A program made the position numbers and the translations under genes. A stretch of DNA of 64,000 nt from Planococcus salinarum (GTDB lineage Bacteria; Bacillota; Bacilli; Bacillales_A; Planococcaceae): contig NZ_VIFV01000003.1 of assembly GCF_007004625.1 (NCBI RefSeq), positions 1 to 64,000 on the forward strand, in the 5' to 3' direction. Of this stretch, positions 17,319 through 26,722 are shown in pieces. How positions within the stretch are numbered: position 1 is the stretch's first letter; every line of letters begins with the position of its first letter. Below the pieces are notes generated by a model. It saw nothing but the letters and a program-made list of their open reading frames with translations, made no database searches and was not told where the DNA came from.

Positions 17319-17358
17319 CTGATATAAAGGAACTAATTTGCGGGTCAAGCGTACTAAT

Positions 17359-17540
17359 CTATATAACTTGAATTAATAATCGAGGGCAGCCGGTGTTCCG
17401 CGAAACAGTTCAGCAGACATTAGCCGTCGCTTGGACGGCGAAATCTATGCGGCGAGCTTGCGCAGAAGCATAATTTTTGCCCACTGTCCAAAGCGCCGAA
17501 GCGGCATATTCATATTGATTCTTAAATTCAATTAATATAG
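17359..17540. repeat. possible MITE-like element with imperfect terminal inverted repeats
   Basis: The 271-base gap before the eight-gene operon holds no gene. CTATATAACTTGAATTAA (17359-17376) is matched in inverted form by TTAAATTCAATTAATATAG (17522-17540), bracketing a GC-richer interior with small palindromes such as GCCGTC/GACGGC. The left edge resembles the edges of the segments at 6028 and 52213. The operon promoter must lie in or at the edge of this element. Confidence 0.4.
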
Positions 17541-17558
17541 GAGATAAGGAGGGACACT

Positions 17559-19916
17559 ATGCACAAGCAATTTTCCATCGGTCTTATTATTTTTTCTGTA
17601 TTCATTTTTTGCAATTTTCCAATGATTGCTTCAGCGGAGGCGGATATCACGATCGATGCGGAAGCCGGTTTTCAAAACAAGGTGAAATACAACAGAGGGG
17701 TGCCGGTACAGATTACAGCCTCGAACAACGGAACGGCATTTTCGGGTGATCTCGTCCTGGATTATTCGGAGAGCTATAACATAGGAGCCGGGCTCACCCT
17801 GCCGCTGGATCTGGCAGCAGGAGAGAGCAAGACCCTGCAGGTTTCACTGCCCGGAATGATGGATAACAGCTATTCGGGGGGTGTAAAGAACCAAACGATC
17901 TTCCTGTATGAGGATGGCTGGGAAGAGGGACGGTCCATCGACTTCCGTGGCAGCAAATCGCTGACGCCGAATTATTTTAACCCGGAAGTTTTGTTTATCG
18001 CTGCAATGACTGAAAATGCCGACCGATTGCGGGGGCTTGGTGAATTATTGCCTGTGGGGGGAGTAAAAGCTCAGGTTTTCCATTTTAATCAGCAAAGCGA
18101 AATGCAGTTGCCGGCGGATGCGTTGGCTTGGGATACATTGGATTATCTGATTATAGATGACTTTCCATACAGCGATCTTCCCGATGAGACGCAGCAGGCA
18201 GCATTGACCTGGCTCGAACAGGGAGGCAAAATTATTGTCGGTGCCGGCAGCAATCTGGAAGCCACGGTGGGCAATCTTTCTGATCTGCTTCCTCTTACAC
18301 TCTCTTCTCCGTCAGAAAAAAGGGTGCCCGGACTGGAGAATCCAGTTGCCGTTTATCAGGCGAAAACGAACGATGGCGCCCGTTCAATGATTGAAGACGA
18401 CGGCACCATTTTTGCTGCGAAACGGACGGTGGGAGCTGGTACGATCATGCAAACCGCTTTTTCACTCGGTGATGAGCCCGTCAGGTCGCAGCCCGGATAT
18501 GATGAGCTTCTAATGAATTTGGTTACTGCCGAAGAGGCTGCCTCGTATTTTCAGCAGGATCAGTCGATCAAAGAAAGAATGTCTTATGAAATCGGCCTGG
18601 TCAATGAGTTGTTTGATAGCTTTGCCGTTTCAAAAACAGCGATGTTCTTCATCATCCTGCTCTATATCACTGTTGTAGTCCCGGTGCTCTATATCATTTT
18701 GGCGAAAAGGGAGAAAAGGGAATTTGCATGGCTTGCCATACCGGCCATTGCAATACTTGCTTCGCTTGGAATTTTTGCTGCTGGGGCAAAAGACAGGATT
18801 GCAAACCCTCAAATCCAGCAGACCGGTTTTTTTGAAGTGGACGGGGACGGTGGATTGAGCGGTTATTATATGAATACGCTTCTGTCGAATCGGAGCGGTG
18901 ATTATCAGTTTTCAGCTCCTTCAACTACAACCATGACGGCGACGTCCGGAGACCAATTTACCGGCGGCAGCATGCACAGTAACGCCATTCTGGAGAATGG
19001 CTCCCAATCGAGTACGCTGACTGTGCGGGATATGCGCTATTGGTCTGTAGCCTCCATTATCGGTGAATCCTATATCAATGGCAGCGGCCAATTTGAAATC
19101 GATCTTGCTCTGGAAAACGGTAAATTGTCCGGTACTGTTCGGAACGCCTTCCCATTTGCGGTCCATGATACAGCCATTTGGACGGGAACGCGTCTCCTGT
19201 CACTTGGAGATTTTAACCCTGACGAAGAGAAGGAAATAACAGAAATGGTGCAGACGGACTTGATGCAGCCGATTTCTCCCATTGGCCAAACAATCGGTTC
19301 GCAGCCGATGGCAAGTGAAGAGGAACTGATCGAAGCAAGAAAACAAAGTGCACTGGCAATGTCTTACGAACATCTCGCCGAAAGTGCATCTTCTCCTTAT
19401 ATGATCGCCTATACAAATGATGCCATCATACCGGTAGCGCTGGAATCCGAGGAAGCCAGAGTGTCCGCTGTCCATCTGCTGGCGCAAAGTTTTGAGCCAA
19501 GCCTGAGCTTTGATGGTGAGGTGGTTATTGATTCGGATGACTTTATCATTGAAGTAAGAGCTGTAAATCCGCAAATCGCCGTTCAGGAATATCCGGATAA
19601 TGCATACTTCTATGGCCTGGAACCCGGGGAATACCGTGTGCAATATCAATTGCCGAAAGCACTGGACGGCAGCAATGCTTCATGGACTAAGCTTGATATT
19701 CTGTCAACTGCTCCAGACTTGGATTTTTCGATTCTCCGCCCGGACACCGGCGAGTTTGAAACTTTGCCGAACGACTCTGCAGACTTGTCCGAAAACAGCG
19801 GCAGCTACATTTCAGAAGACGGCATCATTGAAATCAGGTTGAATAAAAATCAGCAGACCGGTTATTCGGAAGTGACGATACCCAAAATTGAACTGGAAGG
19901 GGAGGTGCAGCCATGA
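17559..19916 (+). CDS. exported two-TM membrane protein, first gene of ABC/MoxR/VWA operon
   Basis: 785 residues; not a family I can name. A signal peptide (about 1-25, ending IASAEA) leads to an extracytoplasmic part of roughly 330 residues that contains an immunoglobulin-like start and then a Rossmann-like segment (residues 150-240, with LEQGGKIIVGAG) resembling the degenerate glutamine-amidotransferase folds seen in membrane-bound VWA proteins. Two hydrophobic segments (about 358-380 and 388-407) flank a short basic cytoplasmic loop (AKREKREFAW), and another 375 residues lie outside. AAGGAGG precedes the ATG. Stop overlaps the ABC ATPase start by four bases, so it is likely the surface component of that transporter. 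Confidence 0.7.
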   Translation: MHKQFSIGLIIFSVFIFCNFPMIASAEADITIDAEAGFQNKVKYNRGVPVQITASNNGTAFSGDLVLDYSESYNIGAGLTLPLDLAAGESKTLQVSLPGMMDNSYSGGVKNQTIFLYEDGWEEGRSIDFRGSKSLTPNYFNPEVLFIAAMTENADRLRGLGELLPVGGVKAQVFHFNQQSEMQLPADALAWDTLDYLIIDDFPYSDLPDETQQAALTWLEQGGKIIVGAGSNLEATVGNLSDLLPLTLSSPSEKRVPGLENPVAVYQAKTNDGARSMIEDDGTIFAAKRTVGAGTIMQTAFSLGDEPVRSQPGYDELLMNLVTAEEAASYFQQDQSIKERMSYEIGLVNELFDSFAVSKTAMFFIILLYITVVVPVLYIILAKREKREFAWLAIPAIAILASLGIFAAGAKDRIANPQIQQTGFFEVDGDGGLSGYYMNTLLSNRSGDYQFSAPSTTTMTATSGDQFTGGSMHSNAILENGSQSSTLTVRDMRYWSVASIIGESYINGSGQFEIDLALENGKLSGTVRNAFPFAVHDTAIWTGTRLLSLGDFNPDEEKEITEMVQTDLMQPISPIGQTIGSQPMASEEELIEARKQSALAMSYEHLAESASSPYMIAYTNDAIIPVALESEEARVSAVHLLAQSFEPSLSFDGEVVIDSDDFIIEVRAVNPQIAVQEYPDNAYFYGLEPGEYRVQYQLPKALDGSNASWTKLDILSTAPDLDFSILRPDTGEFETLPNDSADLSENSGSYISEDGIIEIRLNKNQQTGYSEVTIPKIELEGEVQP

Positions 19917-20848
19917 TTGAAATAAAGGGATTGACGAAAAAATATGGTTCCTTTTATGCCCTGAAGGATTTGAACCTGAAAATTGAAGAAGGCACTGTTT
20001 TCGGGTTTGTTGGGGCAAATGGTGCAGGCAAATCCACGACATTTTCAATCTTGGCCACCCTTCTGCAACCAACAGCCGGGGAAGCCTGGATCAATGGCGT
20101 ATCAATTTCGCAAAATCCTCATGAGGTGCGCAGGCAAATTGGCTATATGCCGGACTTTTTTGGCGTTTATGATCAATTGAGAGCAGAAGAATACCTCGAT
20201 TTTTACGGTGCCAGTTACGGGTTGAACCCAAAGCAGCGAATGGAACTGATTCCGAAACTTCTCGAATTGGTGAATCTAACAAATAAGCGCTACGATTATG
20301 TCGATCTGCTGTCGAGGGGGATGAAACAGAGACTGTGCCTGGCCCGTGCGCTCATTCATAATCCGAGCGTATTGATTCTCGACGAGCCGGCTTCCGGACT
20401 GGATCCGCGCGCCCGCGTGGAAATGAGGGAAATCCTGCTGGAATTGAAGGCGATGGGAAAAACAATTCTGATTTCCTCCCACATCCTGCCAGAGCTCGCG
20501 GAAATGTGTGATACGCTCGGTGTCATCGATTCGGGTGAACTGATTGCGCATGGCTCTGTCCAGAGCATTCAGGAAAAGTTGCAGAATGAGAAAGTAATCC
20601 GTGTAAAAATCGCCGGACCGCTGAAAGTTGCTGTAACGTTCTTCGAAAACGATCCACAGGTGTCCCGTCTGACCCAAATCCAGGACCGGCAGATTGTCGA
20701 ATTCCTGTATAAAGGGAACGATGAAGACCAACTGGATTTATTGCGTAATGCCATGGCAACGGGCTTGCCCATACTGGCGTTCTCAGAACAGGAAACCGAT
20801 TTGGAAGATGTCTTCATGGAAATAACGAAAGGAGCTGAATCCCTATGA
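19913..20848 (+). CDS. ABC transporter ATP-binding protein (ABC-2 type)
   Basis: Cytoplasmic ATPase of an export-type ABC system, 311 residues. Walker A GANGAGKST at 34-42, signature LSRGMKQRL near 132-140, Walker B with VLILDEPASGLDP near 152-164, then the H-loop SSHILPEL. The C-terminal extension of about 85 residues is typical of ABC-2 ATPases such as GldA/NatA. Overlaps genes on both sides (ATGA), so all three transporter components are coupled. Confidence 0.92.
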   Translation: MIEIKGLTKKYGSFYALKDLNLKIEEGTVFGFVGANGAGKSTTFSILATLLQPTAGEAWINGVSISQNPHEVRRQIGYMPDFFGVYDQLRAEEYLDFYGASYGLNPKQRMELIPKLLELVNLTNKRYDYVDLLSRGMKQRLCLARALIHNPSVLILDEPASGLDPRARVEMREILLELKAMGKTILISSHILPELAEMCDTLGVIDSGELIAHGSVQSIQEKLQNEKVIRVKIAGPLKVAVTFFENDPQVSRLTQIQDRQIVEFLYKGNDEDQLDLLRNAMATGLPILAFSEQETDLEDVFMEITKGAESL

Positions 20849-21684
20849 GAGAGCTCCTGGCAAACCCTGTACTGGTAAAGGAAATTAAATTACGGTTTCG
20901 CAATATGAAAAGCTTTACCGGCCTGTTTTTCTACCTGTTGGTCATGGGGATTTTCGTTTTTGGTTTTGTTTATCTGACCGGCTCGATTTCCGGCGGCGGT
21001 TTTTTCCGGCCGGAAGAAAGCTTTATCCTCTTCACTATGCTGAGCTTTATCCAATTGGGGCTGATCCTGTTTATCACCCCGGGACTCACCGCCGGCACGA
21101 TCAGTACCGAGCGCGAAAAGCAGACATTGAACATCCTGTTGACCACTGCACAAAGCAGTTTCCAGATCATTTTCGGCAAACTGCTGTCGTCCATAGCTTT
21201 CCTGTTGCTGCTGCTCCTCTCAGGGTTGCCAATCTACAGTATGGTATTTTTGTATGGAGGCGTATCCCCGGGTCAGATGGCCGTGATTTTCCTGTTTTAT
21301 TTTTTGACTTTATTGGCCATCGGCAGTTTGGGTGTCATGTATTCAACTGTGACTCGCCGTACGGTTGTTTCGATGATTGCGACTTTCAGCACGATGATTT
21401 TTCTGACAGCGGTCACCGGCTTTTTTCTGATTCTTACGGTGTCGCTTTCTTCAGTCGCAATGGGGACAGGAACTTCTCCGCTCAGTTATTTCTGGGCGAG
21501 CATTAATCCGGCAGTGGTTCTTATGTCTTTGCTGGAGCCAAGCTGGAATGATGAAATCAGCCGGATTACGGGGATTTCCCTGCCGCTGTGGGTCAGTTAT
21601 TCCTTTTTTTACCTCCTTTTGTTCGCAGGTTCCCTGTGGCTTTCGGTGAGTAAGTTACGTGTGAATATGAATAAATACAGATAA
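20845..21684 (+). CDS. ABC-2 type permease
   Basis: 279-residue membrane protein with about six hydrophobic segments; contains the ABC-2 coupling helix pattern GLTAGTISTEREKQTLNILL near residues 73-94. It forms the membrane channel for the preceding ATPase. The substrate cannot be told from sequence. Related permeases occur in gliding and multidrug export systems, but the co-operonic MoxR and VWA genes suggest an envelope assembly role. Confidence 0.88.
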   Translation: MRELLANPVLVKEIKLRFRNMKSFTGLFFYLLVMGIFVFGFVYLTGSISGGGFFRPEESFILFTMLSFIQLGLILFITPGLTAGTISTEREKQTLNILLTTAQSSFQIIFGKLLSSIAFLLLLLLSGLPIYSMVFLYGGVSPGQMAVIFLFYFLTLLAIGSLGVMYSTVTRRTVVSMIATFSTMIFLTAVTGFFLILTVSLSSVAMGTGTSPLSYFWASINPAVVLMSLLEPSWNDEISRITGISLPLWVSYSFFYLLLFAGSLWLSVSKLRVNMNKYR

Positions 21685-21696
21685 GGAGCATGCCTT

Positions 21697-23109
21697 ATGG
21701 ACAGCCGGAAGACAGCAATTTTTATCAAAAAAGCGAATCGCCGCCTGAAACTGCAATACATGGCGAAAACGCTGCAAACTGCCCTGGGTCTTGGGTTGGC
21801 GGCAGCACTTTTGGTAACGGTGATTTCCAGGTTGTCCATTATTCCTTATTATGGATTTTATGCATATACTGCAGCTGCGCTAATGATTGCTGCCATATTA
21901 CTTATGGGAATCCGAAAGCTGCCGCGCCGCGAGCAGGCAATCCGTGAACTGGACCATTTTACTCCGCACAATCGGTTGCTGACTCTATCACAAATACCGG
22001 GGGGCAGCCCATTGGCTGACGACCTGGCCACCCAGACCGAAAAGGAGATTCACCTGAGCTATCAATTGTTCCAAAAAGAGAACAACGACTGGTTGTCGGC
22101 GAAATGGCTGCTCTTATCCTTGGGGATCTCGATCGTATTGCTGATTTCGGGAATAGTTCCAGCTTCCACTCAACTGGCAGCCAAAGATCAGGAGCTGGAA
22201 CAAGAATTGATAGAAGAAATAATTGAGACAGTGAAGAAACAGCAGGAACAGACCGAATCACCACTTGTTCAAAAAGAGCTCGAAAACCTGCGGGAAAAAC
22301 TGAGCGGGAGCGAAACGCCCGAACAGGTGTTGCGTGAACTGGTGAAAAAACAAAAAGAATTAGCATTGAAACAGCAGCAAAAAGAGCAGGAAGGCACACA
22401 GCAGGCGAGTGAAGAAGCGAAACAATTGGAAGAAGCTTCCGATCAATTGGCTGAGCAGGCCGGCGACTCCCAGACTGCGTTAAGCGAAATGGGCAAACCG
22501 GTGGCGTTCGATTTACGGCAATCAATTGCCGCAAATGATAATTCCGGCGATCCGCAAGAATCCGGTGGAGGGGAACCGGAAAGCGCCGGCGATGAAGCCG
22601 GGAGCGAAGGAAGTGGTCAGCAAGGCAACGAAAGCAGGAGTGGAAATGATGCGACTGCCGTTGAAGATGGCTCTGCCGGGGAAGCGAGCGAAGGTACGTC
22701 CGGCGAAAATGGCACGGATGGCACCAGTGATGGGCAAGGACAAGGAGAAGGCGAAGGCGCTGATTCTTCGTCGGGCGGAGAAGCCACAGGAACAGGCAGC
22801 GGGCAAGAAACGGCCACTGGACCAGGAAACGGAGCGGGAAGTGGGCAAGGCACTCGGGAACTGCTCAGCATTCCCGACAGAATCGGGGGCAACGGAGATA
22901 CGGCCGTTGACGGAGGTGAATTGTCGGAAGGAGAAACGGGCTCTTTCGAAGAAGGGGCGGTGGACGCGGAACGCGGTTCGGTACGTCCTTACCAGGAAGT
23001 CGTGGGATTCTACAGTGAGTCTTATTTTTCCAGTGCGGAACGCATGAAACTTCCGCCGGATCTCCAAAAAATAGTGGAACAGTATTTTTCGGCAATTGAA
23101 AGCGATTAA
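21697..23109 (+). CDS. membrane protein with coiled coil and Gly/Ser/Glu-rich region
   Basis: 470 residues, no family name I am sure of. Three hydrophobic segments (about 24-48, 52-75, 139-160) are followed by a Gln/Glu/Lys coiled coil (about 165-265), a long Gly/Ser/Glu/Asn low-complexity stretch (about 275-405) and a short conserved-looking C terminus (about 427-468: RPYQEVVGFYSESYFSSAERMK cut here in two parts, RPYQEVVGFY and PPDLQKIVEQYF). The C-terminal Y..V...Y..S......PP.L...V..YF pattern recurs, to my memory, in proteins encoded beside MoxR genes. Follows the permease by 12 bases. Confidence 0.7.
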   Translation: MDSRKTAIFIKKANRRLKLQYMAKTLQTALGLGLAAALLVTVISRLSIIPYYGFYAYTAAALMIAAILLMGIRKLPRREQAIRELDHFTPHNRLLTLSQIPGGSPLADDLATQTEKEIHLSYQLFQKENNDWLSAKWLLLSLGISIVLLISGIVPASTQLAAKDQELEQELIEEIIETVKKQQEQTESPLVQKELENLREKLSGSETPEQVLRELVKKQKELALKQQQKEQEGTQQASEEAKQLEEASDQLAEQAGDSQTALSEMGKPVAFDLRQSIAANDNSGDPQESGGGEPESAGDEAGSEGSGQQGNESRSGNDATAVEDGSAGEASEGTSGENGTDGTSDGQGQGEGEGADSSSGGEATGTGSGQETATGPGNGAGSGQGTRELLSIPDRIGGNGDTAVDGGELSEGETGSFEEGAVDAERGSVRPYQEVVGFYSESYFSSAERMKLPPDLQKIVEQYFSAIESD

Positions 23110-23127
23110 CAGAAAGTGGGGAGAGCG

Positions 23128-24117
23128 ATGACAGTCACAGCAGAACAGTTTACGGAGATGAGCTCCAAATTGCAGCAGGTAAGGGAAGAAATCGGCCGTT
23201 TTATCGTCGGCCAGGAAGAAGCTGTGGAGTTTTCCCTTTATGCCATTCTTTCCGATGGCCATGCACTTCTTGAAGGCTTGCCGGGACTTGGGAAAACCAT
23301 GCTGATCCGGTCAATTGCGGAAGTGTTGGATCTGTCATTTTCCAGGATTCAATTCACGCCGGATCTGATGCCTTCGGACATAACGGGAACCAGTCTCATC
23401 GAAAGGGACCACGATGGCCGGCAGCAGTTCACCTTCCGGGAAGGCCCGATTTTCAGCCAGATGGTCCTGGCAGACGAAATCAACCGGGCAACACCCAAAA
23501 CCCAGAGTGCCCTATTGGAAGCGATGGGGGAGAAAACAGTTACTGTACTGGGCGATACGAAGAAGATGGCCCGTCCATTCTTCGTTTTAGCGACGCAGAA
23601 CCCCATTGAAATGGAAGGAACTTATCCATTGCCGGAAGCCCAGATGGACCGTTTTCTATGCAAAATCAAAATTCTGGCACCCTCCCGTGAAGAGCTGGCC
23701 CAAATTGTCCGGCGAACAACCGGTATAGAGGACATCCGTTTGGAGAAACAGATGGATACGGCGGAATTGCTGGCTGCACAGCAGCTTGTTAAAGAGGTGC
23801 TCATTGCGGACGATATTCTGCTGGTTGCGGTCGACATCATCCAGTCCACCGATCCCCTGGTGACCGACATCGAAGACATTAAACAGTTTGTGCAATATGG
23901 CAGCGGCCCGCGCGGCCTGCAAAGCCTTATTCGGATGGCAAAAGCCCGTGCACTGACCGCTGGCCGCTACCACGTGTCCATCGGTGATTTGAAATATGTA
24001 GCAAAACCGGTTTTACGGCACCGGCTGCTGCTGAATTATGAAGGTGAGGCGGAAGGAGCGGACATCGATTCGCTGATCGTCGAAGTTCTGGATGCTGCGG
24101 GACGAGGGAACTTCTGA
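23128..24117 (+). CDS. MoxR-family AAA+ ATPase (second locus)
   Basis: Chaperone-like AAA+ ATPase, 329 residues. Walker A GLPGLGKT at 50-57, Walker B VLADEINRA near 113-121, sensor-1 VLATQNPIEMEG near 152-163. The frame is open from GTG 23116; ATG 23128 is chosen because GGGGAG precedes it at a short spacing. It overlaps the DUF58 gene by one base. It has the same motifs as the MoxR at 6115 but a different sequence, so it is a diverged paralogue rather than a recent copy. Confidence 0.9.
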   Translation: MTVTAEQFTEMSSKLQQVREEIGRFIVGQEEAVEFSLYAILSDGHALLEGLPGLGKTMLIRSIAEVLDLSFSRIQFTPDLMPSDITGTSLIERDHDGRQQFTFREGPIFSQMVLADEINRATPKTQSALLEAMGEKTVTVLGDTKKMARPFFVLATQNPIEMEGTYPLPEAQMDRFLCKIKILAPSREELAQIVRRTTGIEDIRLEKQMDTAELLAAQQLVKEVLIADDILLVAVDIIQSTDPLVTDIEDIKQFVQYGSGPRGLQSLIRMAKARALTAGRYHVSIGDLKYVAKPVLRHRLLLNYEGEAEGADIDSLIVEVLDAAGRGNF

Positions 24118-24977
24118 TGGATTTTCTCCAATTGCCCGAGGGGTGGATCTCCCGTCTTGGCCGTTATTCGATTGGCACCCAGTCAAAGATCAGAGGACAC
24201 CACAAAGGATCCAGCCGTTCCCGCCGATTCGGCTCATCGATGGATTTTTCCGATTTCCGGGAGTATCATCCGGGGGATGATGTGCGCCATATTGACTGGA
24301 ATGTCTATGCCAGAACGGAAAAGGTTTATATCAAAAGATTTCTGGATGAACAGGAAATGCGTATACATATTATGATTGACGGTTCAAAATCGATGCAAAG
24401 CAAATGGCTGTTTACGAAACAGTTGGCATTTTCACTCGGTACCATTGTATTGATGAATGATGATAAGCTCACGATGTCATTGGGCGAGGGAAAGTACCGT
24501 CCATTCAGGCAAAAAGGGAATTCAGCGCAAAAAAAATTCAGCCATTTCCTCACATCTCTTCCTGAACCGAAAGAAACAGGATTTGCAGAATTGGCTGATT
24601 TTCAACAGTCAAAAGATTCCACAGTCCTATTCATTTTGTCAGACGCACTGGAATCGCTTGATAAATGGCAGCACTTTTTCCACAGGGCGTCAAAATACTC
24701 AAAAGATATCCGTTTCCTGCATATCTCCAATGAGCAGGAGCGAAAACCGCTTTTTCAGGGAGATCTCCGGTTGGTAGATGATGAAAGTGCGGAAGCCTTT
24801 AACGTAACGATGACACCCTGGACGGCTGAAGCCTATAATCGGCAGCGCTCAGTGCATGTTGCGGGCCTGCAGTCTCTATGCCGCCGGTACGGTGTCCATT
24901 ATATGCCGGTCCATATCGAAGACGGCATTCAGCGGGTCATTATGCACCAACTGGCAAAACAAAACTGGATCAGGTGA
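24117..24977 (+). CDS. DUF58 protein
   Basis: Soluble 286-residue DUF58 protein, likely client or adaptor of the MoxR ATPase. The family core reads FREYHPGDDVRHIDWNVYAR at about 48-67, and DGSKSM at 88-93 matches the metal-ion-dependent adhesion site (DxSxS) of a VWA-like fold. Unlike the DUF58 protein of the first locus it has no membrane segments. Overlaps the MoxR stop by one base and ends 11 bases before the next gene. Confidence 0.9.
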   Translation: MDFLQLPEGWISRLGRYSIGTQSKIRGHHKGSSRSRRFGSSMDFSDFREYHPGDDVRHIDWNVYARTEKVYIKRFLDEQEMRIHIMIDGSKSMQSKWLFTKQLAFSLGTIVLMNDDKLTMSLGEGKYRPFRQKGNSAQKKFSHFLTSLPEPKETGFAELADFQQSKDSTVLFILSDALESLDKWQHFFHRASKYSKDIRFLHISNEQERKPLFQGDLRLVDDESAEAFNVTMTPWTAEAYNRQRSVHVAGLQSLCRRYGVHYMPVHIEDGIQRVIMHQLAKQNWIR

Positions 24978-24988
24978 GGTGAAACACA

Positions 24989-26722
24989 ATGGGAATTTCA
25001 AATTGGGGGCTGGCCTGGACATTATTGATGCCCATTGCCCTCATCCTCTATTATTTCTACAGAAAAAAATACAAAGACCAGCCAGTGTCTTCCATACTAT
25101 ATTGGCGCGAATTGATGAAAGAAATGCAGGCATCGCCCTATCCAAAAAAATTGCAGCATCATGCGCTGTTTTACCTGCAGCTGGCAGCCCTGCTTCTGCT
25201 GGTTTTGGCGCTTCTGAATCCTTATCTGAAATCAGAGAGCCTGGCAGGTGGAGAGTTTATTTTTGTCATCGATACATCTGCTTCAATGCTTGCAGGATCA
25301 CCGAGCCAGCTGGACAAGCAAAAAACCTTGATGAAAGAATTGGCGGCAAAGGCACAGGGGAAACCGGTGACCATCATCAATGCCGGCAGCACACCGGAAA
25401 TTCTGGCGAATAAGGAAGTTTCGTTAAGGACTTTAGAGCGGACAATCGATGATATCGCTGCCGACTATGAATCTGCGGAGATGGAAAAAACATTATTGTT
25501 TGCTGAAACTCTGCCCGAAGGAGAAAGCGGAGCAATCCACATCTTCACCGATTCCCTGGACCGAAGCCTCTTAACCAATAAAACCGGGGCGGCATATGAA
25601 GTTCATGCCAACGCTGAAGAACTGGCGAATGTTTCGATACGCCAATTTGGTGTGGCGGAAGGGGAAGCGTCGGACCGCGCCATCGTCCAAGTTGTCAATG
25701 ACAGCGAAGAGGCTGTTGCGGGAAGGCTCGAATTGAGTGGCGGAGAGTATGGCACAAGCACAGAAATAGGGCTGCAGCCTGGGGAAGAGAAACTAATACC
25801 ATTCGAAAATTTACCGAAAACTGAGCTTTGGCAGGCGGATCTTACAGTAGACGACGATTACCGACTGGATAACCGGGCATATGCCTATATGAGCCGGTCG
25901 GCGGACACCGTCATCATAGACAATGCCTTGCACGGCCTGGTAGCGAAAGGAGTGCAATCGCTCGGTATTCGAGCGAATGCCGCGCCGGAGGGCCAATTGA
26001 GCAAATTTGGCGAAGTTCCGCTTGTCACCAATCAGAGTAGCCTGATCGGTGGCGACGCCCCGGTTTTATTGATCGGCAGAAACGATGAAGCATCTTTTGA
26101 AGTCGCAGGAGCAGTGGAAACAGTGGAACATCCCGTGTTTGCCTATGCGCCGATGGAAAACGTCTATATTTCCGCGTTGTATCCGGGATTTGAAGAATTT
26201 GAGACACTGGCCACCGTGGACGGTGAGCCATTCATTCAATTATCGCCTGGTGGGGACATTGTCGTCCTGGCAGATATCCAGGCGACCGACTGGCCCCTGA
26301 GTCCATCCTTTCCGTTATTTCTTTGGAGCGCAATCAATGAATTGACCGGAACCGATGATTACATCGGAACGTTTTGGCCAAAAGAGCAGCGCGCGGTTAC
26401 GTTGACATCTCCTTCTGGCGAATGGGAAATTTTCAAAGGGGACGAATACCAGTCCTCTTTTATCGAAGGCCGAAGCAATTTTCAGGCGCCGCCAGAACCC
26501 GGAATCTATCAGGCTGTCAGTGACGGGGAAACGAAAAACTTTATCGTCCAATTGAGCAATGAAGAAAAAACCTTGTCAGCAGGACAGAATTATTCAGCCG
26601 GCCAGGCGGTCGAAACTGAAACGTCGACCGAGCGTTCTGTCATTCCCTGGCTGTTGCTGATGGTTTTGTTGCTGATGCTGGCTGAATGGGAGGTGTACCG
26701 GCGTGGAACTTCGCTTGGATGA
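24989..26722 (+). CDS. BatA-like membrane protein with VWA domain
   Basis: 577 residues. N-terminal aerotolerance (BatA) type region with two hydrophobic segments (about 6-24 and 60-80), then a VWA domain with MIDAS DTSASM at 95-100, an extended extracytoplasmic part, and a C-terminal membrane anchor (about 550-570). It would expose a metal-dependent binding domain outside the membrane. The next gene begins inside its last 20 bases. Two hydrophobic N-terminal helices plus VWA are the hallmarks of Bat proteins, but the bat operon of Bacteroidetes differs in its other members. Confidence 0.8.
   Translation: MGISNWGLAWTLLMPIALILYYFYRKKYKDQPVSSILYWRELMKEMQASPYPKKLQHHALFYLQLAALLLLVLALLNPYLKSESLAGGEFIFVIDTSASMLAGSPSQLDKQKTLMKELAAKAQGKPVTIINAGSTPEILANKEVSLRTLERTIDDIAADYESAEMEKTLLFAETLPEGESGAIHIFTDSLDRSLLTNKTGAAYEVHANAEELANVSIRQFGVAEGEASDRAIVQVVNDSEEAVAGRLELSGGEYGTSTEIGLQPGEEKLIPFENLPKTELWQADLTVDDDYRLDNRAYAYMSRSADTVIIDNALHGLVAKGVQSLGIRANAAPEGQLSKFGEVPLVTNQSSLIGGDAPVLLIGRNDEASFEVAGAVETVEHPVFAYAPMENVYISALYPGFEEFETLATVDGEPFIQLSPGGDIVVLADIQATDWPLSPSFPLFLWSAINELTGTDDYIGTFWPKEQRAVTLTSPSGEWEIFKGDEYQSSFIEGRSNFQAPPEPGIYQAVSDGETKNFIVQLSNEEKTLSAGQNYSAGQAVETETSTERSVIPWLLLMVLLLMLAEWEVYRRGTSLG

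Noticed and set aside
19200-19649. 149-codon minus-strand ORF in the first gene of the eight-gene operon
   Set aside because: No ribosome site, product is Phe/His/Arg-rich as expected for an antisense shadow.
22522-23262. Long minus-strand ORF opposite the Gly-rich gene
   Set aside because: Low-complexity GC-rich coding sequence leaves the opposite strand open; no ribosome site and it crosses two well supported genes.
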